DNA from: Photobacterium kishitanii
GTDB lineage: Bacteria; Pseudomonadota; Gammaproteobacteria; Enterobacterales; Vibrionaceae
DNA: 64,000 bases
Direction: 5' to 3'
Assembly: GCF_003026355.1 (NCBI RefSeq)
Contig: NZ_PYON01000008.1
Location: forward strand, 124,001-188,000
Shown here: positions 34,457-43,867 of the stretch, piece after piece
Layout: every line of letters begins with the position of its first letter
Numbering within the stretch: the stretch's first letter is position 1
Notes under the pieces: generated by a model
What the model was told of the DNA's origin: nothing
The model's database searches: none
The model's input: the letters and a program-made list of their open reading frames with translations, nothing else
Program-made: the position numbers and the translations under genes

Positions 34457-34714
34457 GTGTTAACTCCTGAAGGTAAGGTTGATATTCGTGGTGCAGATTT
34501 ACGCTCTGATGAATTGGTTAAATCATCAACTCATCTTCGTGTCGGTATTGATTTAAATTCTGGTGAGCTATTTAATATTGGTTATACCAGTGATTGGCTT
34601 GAAATTATGGAATGGAATGCTGTTCATAATAGCATTAAATTTACAGCGGCTATTCAAGGGGCAATGTTTACAGACACACCACGGACAGATAAAAAATTCA
34701 GCCTTTCTTTTTAG
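34457..34714 (+). pseudogene. Small frame, possibly a C-terminal gene fragment
   Basis: 85 codons from a GTG; the frame is open back to 34382 but lacks an ATG, and no ribosome site is visible. The product is beta-rich (VDIRGADLRSDELVKSS, LRVGIDLNSGELFNIGYTSD) and reads like real coding sequence. It could be a small protein with an odd start or the remnant of a larger one. It overlaps the AraC gene end by 4 bp, convergently. Confidence 0.35.
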
Positions 34715-35487
34715 CTGTTAATAGTTTGTTGATATTCTTTTAGGGATAATCCAAATTGCTTTTTGAAACGTTGCGCGAATCGTGTTTCAGACTGATAACC
34801 ACAAAGCTGTGCTAAATCAAGTTGCGTATAGTGCTGTTTTTGCAGTAAGGTCAACGCATATCCCATTCTTAATTCAGCTAAAACCTCCCTGAATTGGGTT
34901 GATTCTTCACGTAACCGACGAATCAGTGTTGATTTACTTAACCCAAAATGTTGACAGACTGATTCAATGCTATGATGTTCGCTTGGCTGTTGTCTAAATA
35001 GTGCAGCTAATTTGTCACGCCATGATAAATCTTGAGAACTGAAAAGTAGATGCAACTTTCCCATATTAGCTAAATACTCAAATAACGCATTTACCATGCA
35101 CTCTTGAACGTTACGTGGTAATGATTTTGGCATATTAATCAAGTTCATAAAGAGATACTCGCCTGCGGGATCAAATAAATAATCAGGTGTTGTATGACAA
35201 CTTGCATGGCGCTGAGAACGATTAATGAGTTCGGTGTTTGGCTTAGTTAAAAAACATAGTTGCAGTGATGAAAATATTGCTTGCGATGGTTGATTAATAA
35301 AAGTTTGTTGTGAATGTCCTGACGTTAGTAACCAGTTTTTAGGATTGATATTAATCCAATCATTTTGCCACTGTAGTTTTTTTACGCCAGTTTGTACCCA
35401 AACAATGGATGGATAGACAAAAGGTACATTGCGTAATTGCTGTGATTTTTGACCGGTATAATGAATACACTGAACTATTGCTGACAT
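34711..35487 (-). CDS. AraC-family transcriptional regulator
   Basis: 258-aa regulator with a cupin-like N-terminal half and a C-terminal double helix-turn-helix (SVCQHFGLSKSTLIRRLREE, then LDLAQLCGYQSETRFAQRFKKQFGLSLKEYQ), the AraC signature. It follows the PEBP gene on the same strand, about 110 bp downstream, so it may be co-transcribed with it. Signal molecule unknown. Confidence 0.85.
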   Translation of the reverse strand: MSAIVQCIHYTGQKSQQLRNVPFVYPSIVWVQTGVKKLQWQNDWININPKNWLLTSGHSQQTFINQPSQAIFSSLQLCFLTKPNTELINRSQRHASCHTTPDYLFDPAGEYLFMNLINMPKSLPRNVQECMVNALFEYLANMGKLHLLFSSQDLSWRDKLAALFRQQPSEHHSIESVCQHFGLSKSTLIRRLREESTQFREVLAELRMGYALTLLQKQHYTQLDLAQLCGYQSETRFAQRFKKQFGLSLKEYQQTINS

Positions 35488-35594
35488 ACTATCCCCCTTT
35501 AAATTTGAGATGACTTTATCGATGCTATAACAAAGAAAGTCTCATAATAGATAACTATTGATGAGACTTTTCTATAATACTGACATTGACGTTA

Positions 35595-36074
35595 TTAACG
35601 TTGATAATGCGCAGTAATAGTCGATTTCGCTAATGCAGTACCATTAAGCATAAAGCTCACCAATGCACATGATGCATCATCAGGCACTTCCAATTTTTCA
35701 CAAGGTAATGCCCATACTGTGAATACGTAGCGGTGAACACCATGACCTTCAGGAGGACATGCACCGCCGTAGCCATTAAAACCGTAGTCATTACGCATTT
35801 CTAAACCTGCAGTAAGATTTGCAGATGCGCCTTCAGCTAATTCATGTGTTGATGCTGGAATATTAATTACCTGCCAGTGCCAAAAACCGCAATCAGTAGG
35901 TGCATCAGGATCAAAACATGTTACAGCAAAACTCTTCGTACCTTGAGGTGCATTTTCCCAAGCTAGTTGAGGAGAAATATTATCACCATCGTTACCAAAG
36001 CTGTTAAATGAAAAACGCTTTTCGTGGTGTTGGCCTTCAGTAATACTGTTACTTGTCATTGTAAATGTAGACAT
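35595..36074 (-). CDS. YbhB/YbcL-type PEBP protein
   Basis: 159-aa phosphatidylethanolamine-binding-protein family member. Seen: DNISPQLAWENAPQGTKSFA, the ligand-pocket CFDPDAPTDCGFWHWQVIN, and the GACPPEGHGVHRYVFTVWAL motif with its HRY. Bacterial members bind small anionic ligands; physiological role unclear. No signal peptide, so cytoplasmic. AraC gene downstream. Confidence 0.9.
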   Translation of the reverse strand: MSTFTMTSNSITEGQHHEKRFSFNSFGNDGDNISPQLAWENAPQGTKSFAVTCFDPDAPTDCGFWHWQVINIPASTHELAEGASANLTAGLEMRNDYGFNGYGGACPPEGHGVHRYVFTVWALPCEKLEVPDDASCALVSFMLNGTALAKSTITAHYQR

Positions 36075-36268
36075 GGTTATATGCTCTTATTTATTGTCGA
36101 TGGAGTTACTATACGAGTTTTTTCTCACAAATATTCACCTTTAAGTGTCAATTATTGATTTAATTATGGTAATTGTGACCCTTATTGTGTTTTGTTGAAT
36201 TTTTTGACTTTAAACGTTGCCAGATGTGATACAAATTAACTTCAAAATACCATAAGGATGATTATTAG

Positions 36269-36682
36269 ATGAAATTGATGCCCCTACTCTTACTTCCAAG
36301 TTTATTCTCGCCCTTTGTGATTGCTCAACCAACGTGTACTGTAACTTCTTTTCAAGCAATTAATATTGAACCAACCATAGAGGCCGCTAAGTATGATGAG
36401 GAAAGTCAAACTGCAGAAATACATCATCAACCTCCTATGCGTTGTGCCAGTATTACTTTTCAAACGGCACATACATTAAATAAAGTTGTTAATGCTATGC
36501 ATGATGAATTTGAAGTCACATATGCCGATATGACTACAACACAATCACATCTTATAAAATTCTCAGATGATGCTACTGACTCAGGTTACATTCAATTACG
36601 TCGCCATAAACCTCAAACAGCCTACGCTTGTTTTTCTACATCAAGTACACCTATTACTTCTATTACGTGTAAATTTGAATAA
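36269..36682 (+). CDS. Exported small protein of unknown function
   Basis: 137-aa protein with a signal peptide (cleavage near VIAQ) and four cysteines in the mature part. AAGGATG precedes the ATG. Polar, threonine- and histidine-rich, no domain recognised. Lies alone upstream of the DinI-like gene. Confidence 0.55.
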   Translation: MKLMPLLLLPSLFSPFVIAQPTCTVTSFQAINIEPTIEAAKYDEESQTAEIHHQPPMRCASITFQTAHTLNKVVNAMHDEFEVTYADMTTTQSHLIKFSDDATDSGYIQLRRHKPQTAYACFSTSSTPITSITCKFE

Positions 36683-36743
36683 CTCACACTTAATAAGCAT
36701 TACCACTCAAGACCATAAATAGATTAAATTGCCTTTATTATAT

Positions 36744-36763
36744 AACTGTATATATAATCAGTA
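36744..36763. promoter_or_regulatory. LexA (SOS) box
   Basis: AACTGTATATATAATCAGTA differs from the ideal CTGT-N8-ACAG by a single position (TCAG), 31 bp ahead of the DinI-like start codon. Position and match support damage-inducible control. Confidence 0.7.
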
Positions 36764-36794
36764 TTATTTTATCCAGTGTAATGAATGGACTTAT

Positions 36795-37043
36795 ATGCGT
36801 ATTGAATTAATGGTTAATAAAAATAATGTACCTGAAGATACATTTCACCAAGTTGAACGTGAATTTACTCGGCGTATGGCTATTTCTTGGCCCGATGCTT
36901 TAGTGCGAGTACGTTTAGGTGGTGCAAATGAATTAAGTGTATTGGGTGGTATAAAGGAAGATAAGCAGCAAGTTGAATTACAACTTGAAGCAATGTTTGA
37001 TGAAGCTGAGGACTGGCTAGAGCAGCCAAGTTACGATATGTAG
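36795..37043 (+). CDS. DinI-like SOS protein
   Basis: 82-aa protein of the DinI family (RIELMVNKNN, EFTRRMAISWPDALVRVR, acidic C-terminus VELQLEAMFDEAEDWLE). DinI modulates RecA filaments during SOS. The reading frame extends upstream through the SOS box, but the ATG at 36795 gives the normal DinI length. The LexA-like box just upstream agrees with the assignment. Confidence 0.85.
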   Translation: MRIELMVNKNNVPEDTFHQVEREFTRRMAISWPDALVRVRLGGANELSVLGGIKEDKQQVELQLEAMFDEAEDWLEQPSYDM

Positions 37044-37142
37044 TACGTTATAATTGCATATTGAGCTTGCTAATTTAATACTGATGATGCTACTGATAAA
37101 TGCTTATAATAATATCATTATTAGTTATTGGTGAGCTTTATT

Positions 37143-37520
37143 ATGAGCACGTTTATTTCAAAAGATATTTGGTCTGATTTTACTGCTGATCCCGAGTTTC
37201 CTGGTTTTAGTTTTCGCGATACTGATGAAAGTAATGCGAATTGTGTAACTGCACTACTTGAACGCTGGGAGGCTGGTACCGTAGAAGATCCACATCATCA
37301 CCCACATGATGATATGTCTATTATAGTTACTGGTGAAATCGCGATTCAATTTCACCTTCGTGTCGATGGTGAGTTGGTTAAAGATGGCGAACCAATGATC
37401 TTAACCGCGGGTCAAACAGGTTATATCAAAGCTAATCGCATTCATAGCGTAGTATATACAACTGATTGTGACATGGTATATATCCAAAATAAAACATTTG
37501 GCTTTGAAGTTGATAAGTAA
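37143..37520 (+). CDS. Single-domain cupin protein
   Basis: 125-aa cupin with the metal-binding motif HHHPHDDMSIIVTGEI and the second motif TAGQTGYIKANRIHSV. Soluble, no signal peptide. Cupins this small act as metal-dependent enzymes or sensors; no substrate is suggested by the neighbours. GGTGAG precedes the ATG at 37143. Confidence 0.75.
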   Translation: MSTFISKDIWSDFTADPEFPGFSFRDTDESNANCVTALLERWEAGTVEDPHHHPHDDMSIIVTGEIAIQFHLRVDGELVKDGEPMILTAGQTGYIKANRIHSVVYTTDCDMVYIQNKTFGFEVDK

Positions 37521-37760
37521 TTATTAACGAATACCTTATTATATAAAAACTCTTATAATTATTTGTGAGAGTTTTTTTAGAAATTTTGTTTTCTGCTACT
37601 TTGATTAATAATATATTTGGAGACACAAGCGATTATTTAATGAAAAAATACGTAACGCTTTTTTATTTTGTGGTTTTTATCGCATGTCATTGAAACTATT
37701 CTGACTTAATAGAGCAACAGTATTATATATTAATAATATTTTAAGTTAACTGGTGTGATT

Positions 37761-37877
37761 ATGTTCGATTTTATGGCGACTTTTGTATGTCCAAAATGTG
37801 GTAAATCTGAATATCTTGTAGGAAAAAACATTATTTTGTGTGTTTGCGGATATCGTGTTGATTATATTAAAGCATAA
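37761..37877 (+). CDS. 38-aa zinc-ribbon protein
   Basis: Short frame with two metal knuckles: CPKCGKSEYLV and later CVCGYR. This C-x-x-C-G ... C-x-C-G arrangement would bind one zinc. A GTGTGA stretch ahead of the ATG is only a weak ribosome site. Small zinc-ribbon proteins often assist RNA polymerase, ribosomes or other regulators. Too short for a firm family call. Confidence 0.5.
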   Translation: MFDFMATFVCPKCGKSEYLVGKNIILCVCGYRVDYIKA

Positions 37878-37887
37878 AACACATCAC

Positions 37888-38247
37888 TTAATATACAGAT
37901 AGAATATTTTCTAGCATATCTAACACTCCAACTTTGATATTATGCGGAGTGCTGTAAGCTTTACAATATTCAAACGCAATATCTTCTTGTGTTGTACATG
38001 GTAATTTATAATATTTTTCTTCTATCTCTGCAGGTAGGTCTTTTATTGCATAAGTTAACGCATACATATTCGCAATTGTCTGCAAATCATCGGTTGGCTC
38101 TTTGAGATCAAAGGGAGTAATTGAATGAATATACCCTAAACGAAAAATAGCCAATTCATGTGCTGTTTTTACCTCAACGTTTGCATGTGCTAAGCAATTA
38201 TAAAATAAAGAAGCTCCAAGTATTGATATTGTAATTAATTTCTTCAT
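37888..38247 (-). CDS. Exported small protein
   Basis: 119-aa protein with a signal peptide ending AHA and an otherwise helical polar body containing two cysteines in PCTTQEDIAFEYCKA. Convergent with the zinc-ribbon gene. No family recognised. Confidence 0.6.
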   Translation of the reverse strand: MKKLITISILGASLFYNCLAHANVEVKTAHELAIFRLGYIHSITPFDLKEPTDDLQTIANMYALTYAIKDLPAEIEEKYYKLPCTTQEDIAFEYCKAYSTPHNIKVGVLDMLENILSVY

Positions 38248-38542
38248 TACCCCTCAATCCTATTTATATTATGGAAGCTATTTATAGCATATATGTTGTA
38301 AATTTCACATCAAGTCAATGTTATGATACTGCAAGATATTTAATATCATGAGTTTATGATAAATTTTTATTATGTATTAAATCAGTCCTGCCATCACTAT
38401 TATGCAATTGTTTTCCATATTTTCTTACCATAGCCACGAGAATATTCTATTAGTAGATTATCTTTTTAATAGTTAGCGTTTTTTATAAATAACGATAAAA
38501 TGCTTCACTAAATATCATATAATTCAAAATGCTGGTGAATAA

Positions 38543-39532
38543 ATGAAACCTTTTTCTAGGAAGTTCTCGACTGTAGTTCTCGCAAGTCTTGCCTTAGTCT
38601 CTACTAATGTCTGCGCAACATCTTCTGGCGCAAATATGTCAATTTGGATTGATGTAGGTGGTCCTGTTGGTGGCCCTTATGCAACTGTTGTCCAAAATGG
38701 AGCGAAACAAGCAGCTGAAGATCTTGGGGCTAATTTACGGGTCGTTTATTCAGATTGGCAACCACAAAAGATGATTGAGAACTTTAAACAAGCTGTAGCC
38801 GCTAGCCCGTCAGGAATAATTATTATGGGGCATCCTGGTGACAGTGCTTATCAACCTTTAGTCACTGAAGCAGAAACCAAAGGTATTAATGTTACGTCTA
38901 TTGATACCGCTTTACCTGCGAGTATGAATGCAATGCAAAATAAGGGCTTTGGCTATGTAGGTGTAAGCAATGCAAAACGCGGTATAAAATTGGCAACCGA
39001 AGCTTTACGTCGCGGTCAATTTAAAGCTGGTGATCGTGCATTAGTCTGGGGAATTAAAGATATTGCAGAACGAAGTAAATCAACTAGAGGAATGATCAAA
39101 ACCTTGGAGCAAGCTGGATTAACCGTTGATTTTCTTCAAATATCTCCAGAAACAGATAAAGATCCATCATTAGGTACTTCAGCGATTACTTCATACCTTG
39201 CCAGTCAGATGAGTACAAAACTGATATTAGTCGATCATGGATCACTTACATCACAAATGGCTAATTTTTTACGTAATGCGGGCGTAAGACCTAAAGAGCT
39301 TTTTGTTGCTGGATTTAGCTTATCCCCTGCAACAGCAGATGCTATTCGTAGTGAATATGTTCAATTAGTCGCGGATAGCCAACCTTACCTCATGGGGTAT
39401 TTGTCTGTTGTACAAACAGTTTTAAGTAAACGTTATGGTTTCTCTGGTCTAAATATTGATACTGGTGCAGGATTTGTTGATCTCAATAATATTGATTTTA
39501 TTGCGCCATTAGCTACAAAAGGTATTCGTTAA
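38543..39532 (+). CDS. Sugar ABC transporter substrate-binding protein (RbsB-like)
   Basis: 329-aa periplasmic binding protein with a signal peptide ending VCA and the periplasmic-binding-protein type 1 fold: repeated IIIMGHPGDSAYQPLV, VTSIDTALPA and GYVGVSNAKRGIKLA hinge segments. It captures a monosaccharide, possibly a hexose or inositol, for the ATPase and permease that follow. Its stop codon overlaps the ATPase start by one base. Confidence 0.85.
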   Translation: MKPFSRKFSTVVLASLALVSTNVCATSSGANMSIWIDVGGPVGGPYATVVQNGAKQAAEDLGANLRVVYSDWQPQKMIENFKQAVAASPSGIIIMGHPGDSAYQPLVTEAETKGINVTSIDTALPASMNAMQNKGFGYVGVSNAKRGIKLATEALRRGQFKAGDRALVWGIKDIAERSKSTRGMIKTLEQAGLTVDFLQISPETDKDPSLGTSAITSYLASQMSTKLILVDHGSLTSQMANFLRNAGVRPKELFVAGFSLSPATADAIRSEYVQLVADSQPYLMGYLSVVQTVLSKRYGFSGLNIDTGAGFVDLNNIDFIAPLATKGIR

Positions 39533-40290
39533 TGTGTTCTAAGGCATTAGTGCTTACTGATATTAATAAGTGGTTTGGTCCGATTCATGCGTTGCGTAAC
39601 ATTAACTTAAGTATTAATGGGGGTGAAGTAGTTGCATTACTTGGTGACAATGGTGCAGGAAAATCAACGTTGATCAAACTTATTGCAGGAATTGAATCAT
39701 TTGATTCTGGTCATATTACTATTCAGAATAAAAGTATTGATAAACAAGGCTATAACGTAAAAACTGCCCGTAAACTCGGAATTGAAACCGTTTATCAATC
39801 AGGGTCACTCGGTGAACAGCAATCAGTATGGCGTAATTTATTTTTAGGTCGTCATATTCGAACACGACTAGGATTTATAGATCAAAAACAAGAACGTCAA
39901 CAAGCACAGCAGTTACTGCAAAAACTTGATTTTCGAGGTATTGGAGCAAATATTGATAGTTGTATTTCACAACTTTCAGGTGGTGAACGACAAGGGTTAG
40001 CTATTGGTCGTGCGATGTTATTTAATGCAAAATTAGTCATACTTGATGAGCCAACAACAGCATTATCTTTAGGTGAAGTTGAAAAAGTATTGCACTTTAT
40101 CGAAACATTAAAAGCACAACACCGAGCTTGCTTACTCATTACTCATAATATGAACGATGCTTACCGTGTTGCTGATCGTTTCGTGGTAATGGATCGAGGC
40201 ACTATTGTTGCTGAATATAATAAAGCCGACATGGATCAACAATCATTACAACATGCACTGCTTACTGCTGTTGGTCGAGGTGCTGCATGA
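39532..40290 (+). CDS. Sugar ABC transporter ATPase (single domain)
   Basis: 252-aa nucleotide-binding subunit with Walker A GDNGAGKST, signature LSGGERQG and Walker B LVILDEPTTALS. Unlike RbsA or XylG it has one ATP domain, as in FrcA-type systems for fructose-like sugars. It is coupled by overlaps to the genes on either side, so the three form one operon. Confidence 0.9.
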   Translation: MCSKALVLTDINKWFGPIHALRNINLSINGGEVVALLGDNGAGKSTLIKLIAGIESFDSGHITIQNKSIDKQGYNVKTARKLGIETVYQSGSLGEQQSVWRNLFLGRHIRTRLGFIDQKQERQQAQQLLQKLDFRGIGANIDSCISQLSGGERQGLAIGRAMLFNAKLVILDEPTTALSLGEVEKVLHFIETLKAQHRACLLITHNMNDAYRVADRFVVMDRGTIVAEYNKADMDQQSLQHALLTAVGRGAA

Positions 40291-41267
40291 ATTCATTTTT
40301 TGGACGTCATCGCGCACCGATCATTACTAGTTTAATGTTGGTAAGCTTATGGTTGTTGTTTACGATATATAGTCCGCAAACCTTTAGCCATATGCGTATT
40401 TATACCTCGTTCATGTCAACGATCCCATTTACCGCGATGTTAGCTTTTTGCTTAACATTATTGGTTATCGCTCGTGAAATAGACATGAGTTTTCCATCGG
40501 TTATTGCGCTGGGCGGCTACGTTTTTGCGGCAACATTTCAAACTACACAATCACCCCTACTTGCTTTTATTGCTGCGGCTATCGTTGGTATTTTATGCGG
40601 CATACTTAATGGCCTGTTAGTCGTGTGCTTTAATATACCTTCAATTATTGCAACAATTGGCAGTCAATTTTTTATTGGCGGTTTAACTACCGTTATTGCT
40701 GATGGATTAGCATTAAGTTTACCTGAAGTACGTGATAGCTGGTTCCATACTATGATGGTTGGCCGAATAGCTGATGTGATCCCAGCACAAGCAGTATGGT
40801 GTCTGGTTATTTTAGCCGTTTTATGGTTGATATTATCGCGCCATGTATTCGGAGATAATATTAATTTTATTGGCGATAACCCGAAAGCTGCAGAGATGAT
40901 GGGGGTACCAGTTGCCCGTACTCGATTGTTATTATTCGTTTTAATGGGATTAATGTCTGCGGTTGTGGGCGTTTTTGTTAGTCTTGAAATGAGCAGCTGG
41001 TGGCCGAATCAGGGACAAGGTTATATGTTACTCGTTTTTGCTTCTGTTTTTATTGGTGGTACATCAGTACTGGGCGGACGCGGCACACTATTAGGTACAT
41101 TTTTTGGGGCGTGTATTATCGGTATTTTAGAAGCTGGTATCATTAGTGCAGGCCTAGCCGGATTCTGGACGCGGTTAGTGTACGGAATCATTATTATTGT
41201 TTCTTTAATGATTCATAGTATTTTGCTCAAGCAACATAAAGGCGCATGGAAACGGTTAATTCACTAA
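40287..41267 (+). CDS. Sugar ABC transporter permease (RbsC/FrcC type)
   Basis: 326-aa inner-membrane channel with about ten helices and the family motif LVFASVFIGGTSVLGGRGTL. The ATGA overlap with the ATPase gene shows translational coupling. Completes the importer begun at 38543. No sugar kinase or isomerase lies nearby, so the substrate is open. Confidence 0.9.
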   Translation: MNSFFGRHRAPIITSLMLVSLWLLFTIYSPQTFSHMRIYTSFMSTIPFTAMLAFCLTLLVIAREIDMSFPSVIALGGYVFAATFQTTQSPLLAFIAAAIVGILCGILNGLLVVCFNIPSIIATIGSQFFIGGLTTVIADGLALSLPEVRDSWFHTMMVGRIADVIPAQAVWCLVILAVLWLILSRHVFGDNINFIGDNPKAAEMMGVPVARTRLLLFVLMGLMSAVVGVFVSLEMSSWWPNQGQGYMLLVFASVFIGGTSVLGGRGTLLGTFFGACIIGILEAGIISAGLAGFWTRLVYGIIIIVSLMIHSILLKQHKGAWKRLIH

Positions 41268-41293
41268 CGATGATCTTATATACCTTTAATGAT

Positions 41294-41320
41294 AAAGAGA
41301 GCTTATTGCTCTCTTTTTTT
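41294..41320 (+). terminator. Terminator of the sugar transporter operon
   Basis: AAAGAGAGC / GCTCTCTTT stem, 5-nt loop and long T-run, directly after the permease gene. Confidence 0.9.
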
Positions 41321-41666
41321 ATAAAACAATCCAAGGTTGGTGCACTTTTAGCGTAAAAATGATTTGGTTATTGTTAATCTCAAATGGCAGTTTTTCTTGA
41401 AAAGTATCAATTTCATCCTGGTTATTACATGGCCAAAAGAAGTGAATACCATAACTTACATGTGCTAAACCTGATTGATGATCGTCGTCAAACTCTACCA
41501 TATCAACTCGTAATGATGCTGTTGCAAATTGAAACCTAGAATCTTTCACATCATGTTTTGAATACAACATAGTTGAAAACAGGTGTTCGTGCCCTTGTAC
41601 ATAATCAATAATCGATTCAGCAATAGAAATTGATGGCTGAGCCATAAACGATACTTTTTCAGTCAT
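41319..41666 (-). CDS. Hypothetical cytoplasmic protein
   Basis: 115-aa soluble protein, no signal peptide or membrane helix. Contains HFFWPCNNQDEIDTF and ends in a hydrophobic VHQPWIVL. No family recognised. Convergent with the sugar operon and sharing its terminator hairpin. Confidence 0.6.
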   Translation of the reverse strand: MTEKVSFMAQPSISIAESIIDYVQGHEHLFSTMLYSKHDVKDSRFQFATASLRVDMVEFDDDHQSGLAHVSYGIHFFWPCNNQDEIDTFQEKLPFEINNNQIIFTLKVHQPWIVL

Positions 41667-41974
41667 AATTAATGATCTCCACTAATGATCCTATATTAAT
41701 AATAGCCTGTATTACTAATAAGATAGTTGAATACCGAAAATAAGTGACATTGTAACATTTTAATTTAATGGTGTTTAACCAGATATTACACACAAAAAGA
41801 AGAATATGGCCTCCTATTTTAAAGGCCAATTATATTAACCTCTCTATCTTTAGCTATTTTATTCGATCTCTTGCTAGATCTTTTATTTCTTATAAATGCA
41901 TGAATTATATGGATTTAATTTATCAGTCTTATATAATATCTCTTATAGCAGATCAAGAATGAAGACTAATAACA
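41667..41974. other. Intergenic stretch upstream of the recombinase gene
   Basis: About 300 bp, AT-rich. A 64-codon plus-strand frame (41768-41962) has no ribosome site and no recognisable composition, so I do not call it. No att-like repeats are visible beside the recombinase. Confidence 0.4.
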
Positions 41975-43423
41975 ATGTCGATCGACCCTTCAAACGCTTT
42001 AATACATAACGACGTCACGCTTAGACCTGGATCTTTGCGTCAACAAACAGTAATAAGCCAACAACTTCGTCAACGTGATCATTTTGTATCAAATCCAGCA
42101 TTAGCTTATATCTATTCCCTTGCTGCAACTGATACAACCGGTGGTCAAGCGAATGCACGTTATACTTTAGAGCGCTTTAGTCGATTTTTATTGGGATCTA
42201 CATTTGATCGAATTGATTGGTTAATGTTGTTAACAAGCCCTACCCTTATTGAAAAAGCAATGGCCGCTTTTTTAATTCATCGAGCCAAAACTAAAGCAAA
42301 GATGAAAGGTTTATTTTATGATCCATCGCGGTCATTAAAAAATTTACATATTAATCCACTAAAAAAAGCACTTTTACTCATTGGAGATTATTACTATCAG
42401 CAACAACAAATTTCATCATCACAGTTAACTGATTGGCAAGATTCAATCGAGAAATTTTCAGTTCAGAACCAAACACAACATGAATTAGATCCAGGTTGGC
42501 TCGCACCTATTGCAATTGAACAAACATTAACAATCGAATTAACATCTCAAGCTCAAGTTATGCTAGAAGCATTTAGTTGTTATTGTTTAAGGCCTTGTAT
42601 TGAAAGAATGGATTGGCATAGTGTTCTTTATGCTCCCGTTCTACAAACCTCGATGCAATCATTTTTATCTTCACGTTTAACAATGAAAAGTAGCGATAGA
42701 AAGCAAGATTATGCCCCTGCTACAGCCGATAATTTGTTAAGAATGCTACGAGGTGTAGCCCATCATGCATGGTTATCTGAGTCGATTTCAGTTGAAACAC
42801 TGCAACGGATTAAGGCAATAAAATTACCTCGGGGTTCACGACAATCAAGTGGTCGTTACTTAAGCTATACTGACGTTGACCAAATATCGGCGCTAACTTT
42901 GGCACAATCAAATAAAATAAAAGCATTAAGAGATAATGCTATATTTTGGTTAATGTATGAGTCAGGCTTACGTCGTGCAGAGGTTATTGGACTTGATATC
43001 GGTGATATTGACCTTTATTTATGCAAAATTCGAGTCATGGGTAAAGGTAACAAAGAACGCCATGTACCATTTTCGAAAAGCAGTGACCTTTATTCAGCTA
43101 TTGAACAATGGCTAACGATTCGTCTACAACATTCCCAAAATATATCGAGCTTTTTCTGTGGTGTTAATCGTTATCAGCAACTCACAGCACAACGTTTAAC
43201 GACTCAAACATTAAATGATCTTTGTAAACATATTCATCAACTTGGTTTTTCACGACGAATATCACCTCATGACTTTCGTCACTCTGTCGCGACTAACCTA
43301 TTACGCTCAGGATATGATTTATTATTAGTGAGTAAATTTATGGGACATAGCAGTATTACGACAACTCAACGTTATGATCGTCGAACTGATGATGAATTAC
43401 AAGGTGTTACTCCAGGTCGATAA
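41975..43423 (+). CDS. Tyrosine recombinase/integrase, stand-alone
   Basis: 482-aa site-specific recombinase. The C-terminal catalytic domain shows the first arginine in YESGLRRAEVIGLD, the H-x-x-R box in ISPHDFRHSVATNLLR, the conserved GHSSITTTQ helix and the nucleophile Y in TTQRYDRR. The first ~200 residues form a longer-than-usual N-terminal DNA-binding part. No mobile element surrounds it, so it may be a domesticated recombinase or the relic of an integrative element. Confidence 0.85.
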   Translation: MSIDPSNALIHNDVTLRPGSLRQQTVISQQLRQRDHFVSNPALAYIYSLAATDTTGGQANARYTLERFSRFLLGSTFDRIDWLMLLTSPTLIEKAMAAFLIHRAKTKAKMKGLFYDPSRSLKNLHINPLKKALLLIGDYYYQQQQISSSQLTDWQDSIEKFSVQNQTQHELDPGWLAPIAIEQTLTIELTSQAQVMLEAFSCYCLRPCIERMDWHSVLYAPVLQTSMQSFLSSRLTMKSSDRKQDYAPATADNLLRMLRGVAHHAWLSESISVETLQRIKAIKLPRGSRQSSGRYLSYTDVDQISALTLAQSNKIKALRDNAIFWLMYESGLRRAEVIGLDIGDIDLYLCKIRVMGKGNKERHVPFSKSSDLYSAIEQWLTIRLQHSQNISSFFCGVNRYQQLTAQRLTTQTLNDLCKHIHQLGFSRRISPHDFRHSVATNLLRSGYDLLLVSKFMGHSSITTTQRYDRRTDDELQGVTPGR

Positions 43424-43559
43424 CAGATCACACTATACAACAATAGTTTCAATACTTGTCATGCAACATGTAATGTAAGTAGGATTATCCTGCTATATTA
43501 TTTTATAATTTCATGGAAATGCTATCGTATATAAAATAATAAATGGAGTTTTTATTTTG

Positions 43560-43820
43560 ATGTTTTTCCGTGTATTTTTGCTGATTACTTTAGCTTGTTT
43601 TCATACTTCGAGTTCAGCTTTAACTGTTAATCAATATGGAAATAAATACAGTTTACTTCCTTGTACAGGCCTAGAAACTAAAATTAATAGCTTTGAAAAA
43701 AGATTAACTATGATGTTATCTAATGCATCAAAAAAGGGAAAGTCTAACTTAAAAAACGAATATCAGGCATTGAAAAAATTGTATAAGCAAAAGCAATGTC
43801 ATAAAAAAGCACCTCGATAA
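43560..43820 (+). CDS. Small exported lysine-rich protein
   Basis: 86-aa protein with a signal peptide (cleavage near SSSA) and a basic, helical mature region with two cysteines (LLPCTGLE, KQCHKKAPR). No family known to me. AAATGGAG lies ahead of the ATG; a TTG immediately before is in the same frame. Confidence 0.55.
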   Translation: MFFRVFLLITLACFHTSSSALTVNQYGNKYSLLPCTGLETKINSFEKRLTMMLSNASKKGKSNLKNEYQALKKLYKQKQCHKKAPR

Positions 43821-43840
43821 TTAACTTATATTATCGAGGT
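43811..43840. terminator. Hairpin between small exported gene and mntH
   Basis: A perfect 10-bp stem ACCTCGATAA / TTATCGAGGT with a 10-nt loop at the shared 3' ends of the convergent genes. No strong T-run. Confidence 0.5.
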
Positions 43841-43867
43841 ACAGACAAGGAGTTTTACTTTATAGGT

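Noticed and set aside
41768-41962. 64-codon frame upstream of the tyrosine recombinase
   Set aside because: No ribosome site, composition of random AT-rich DNA, no recognisable domain.
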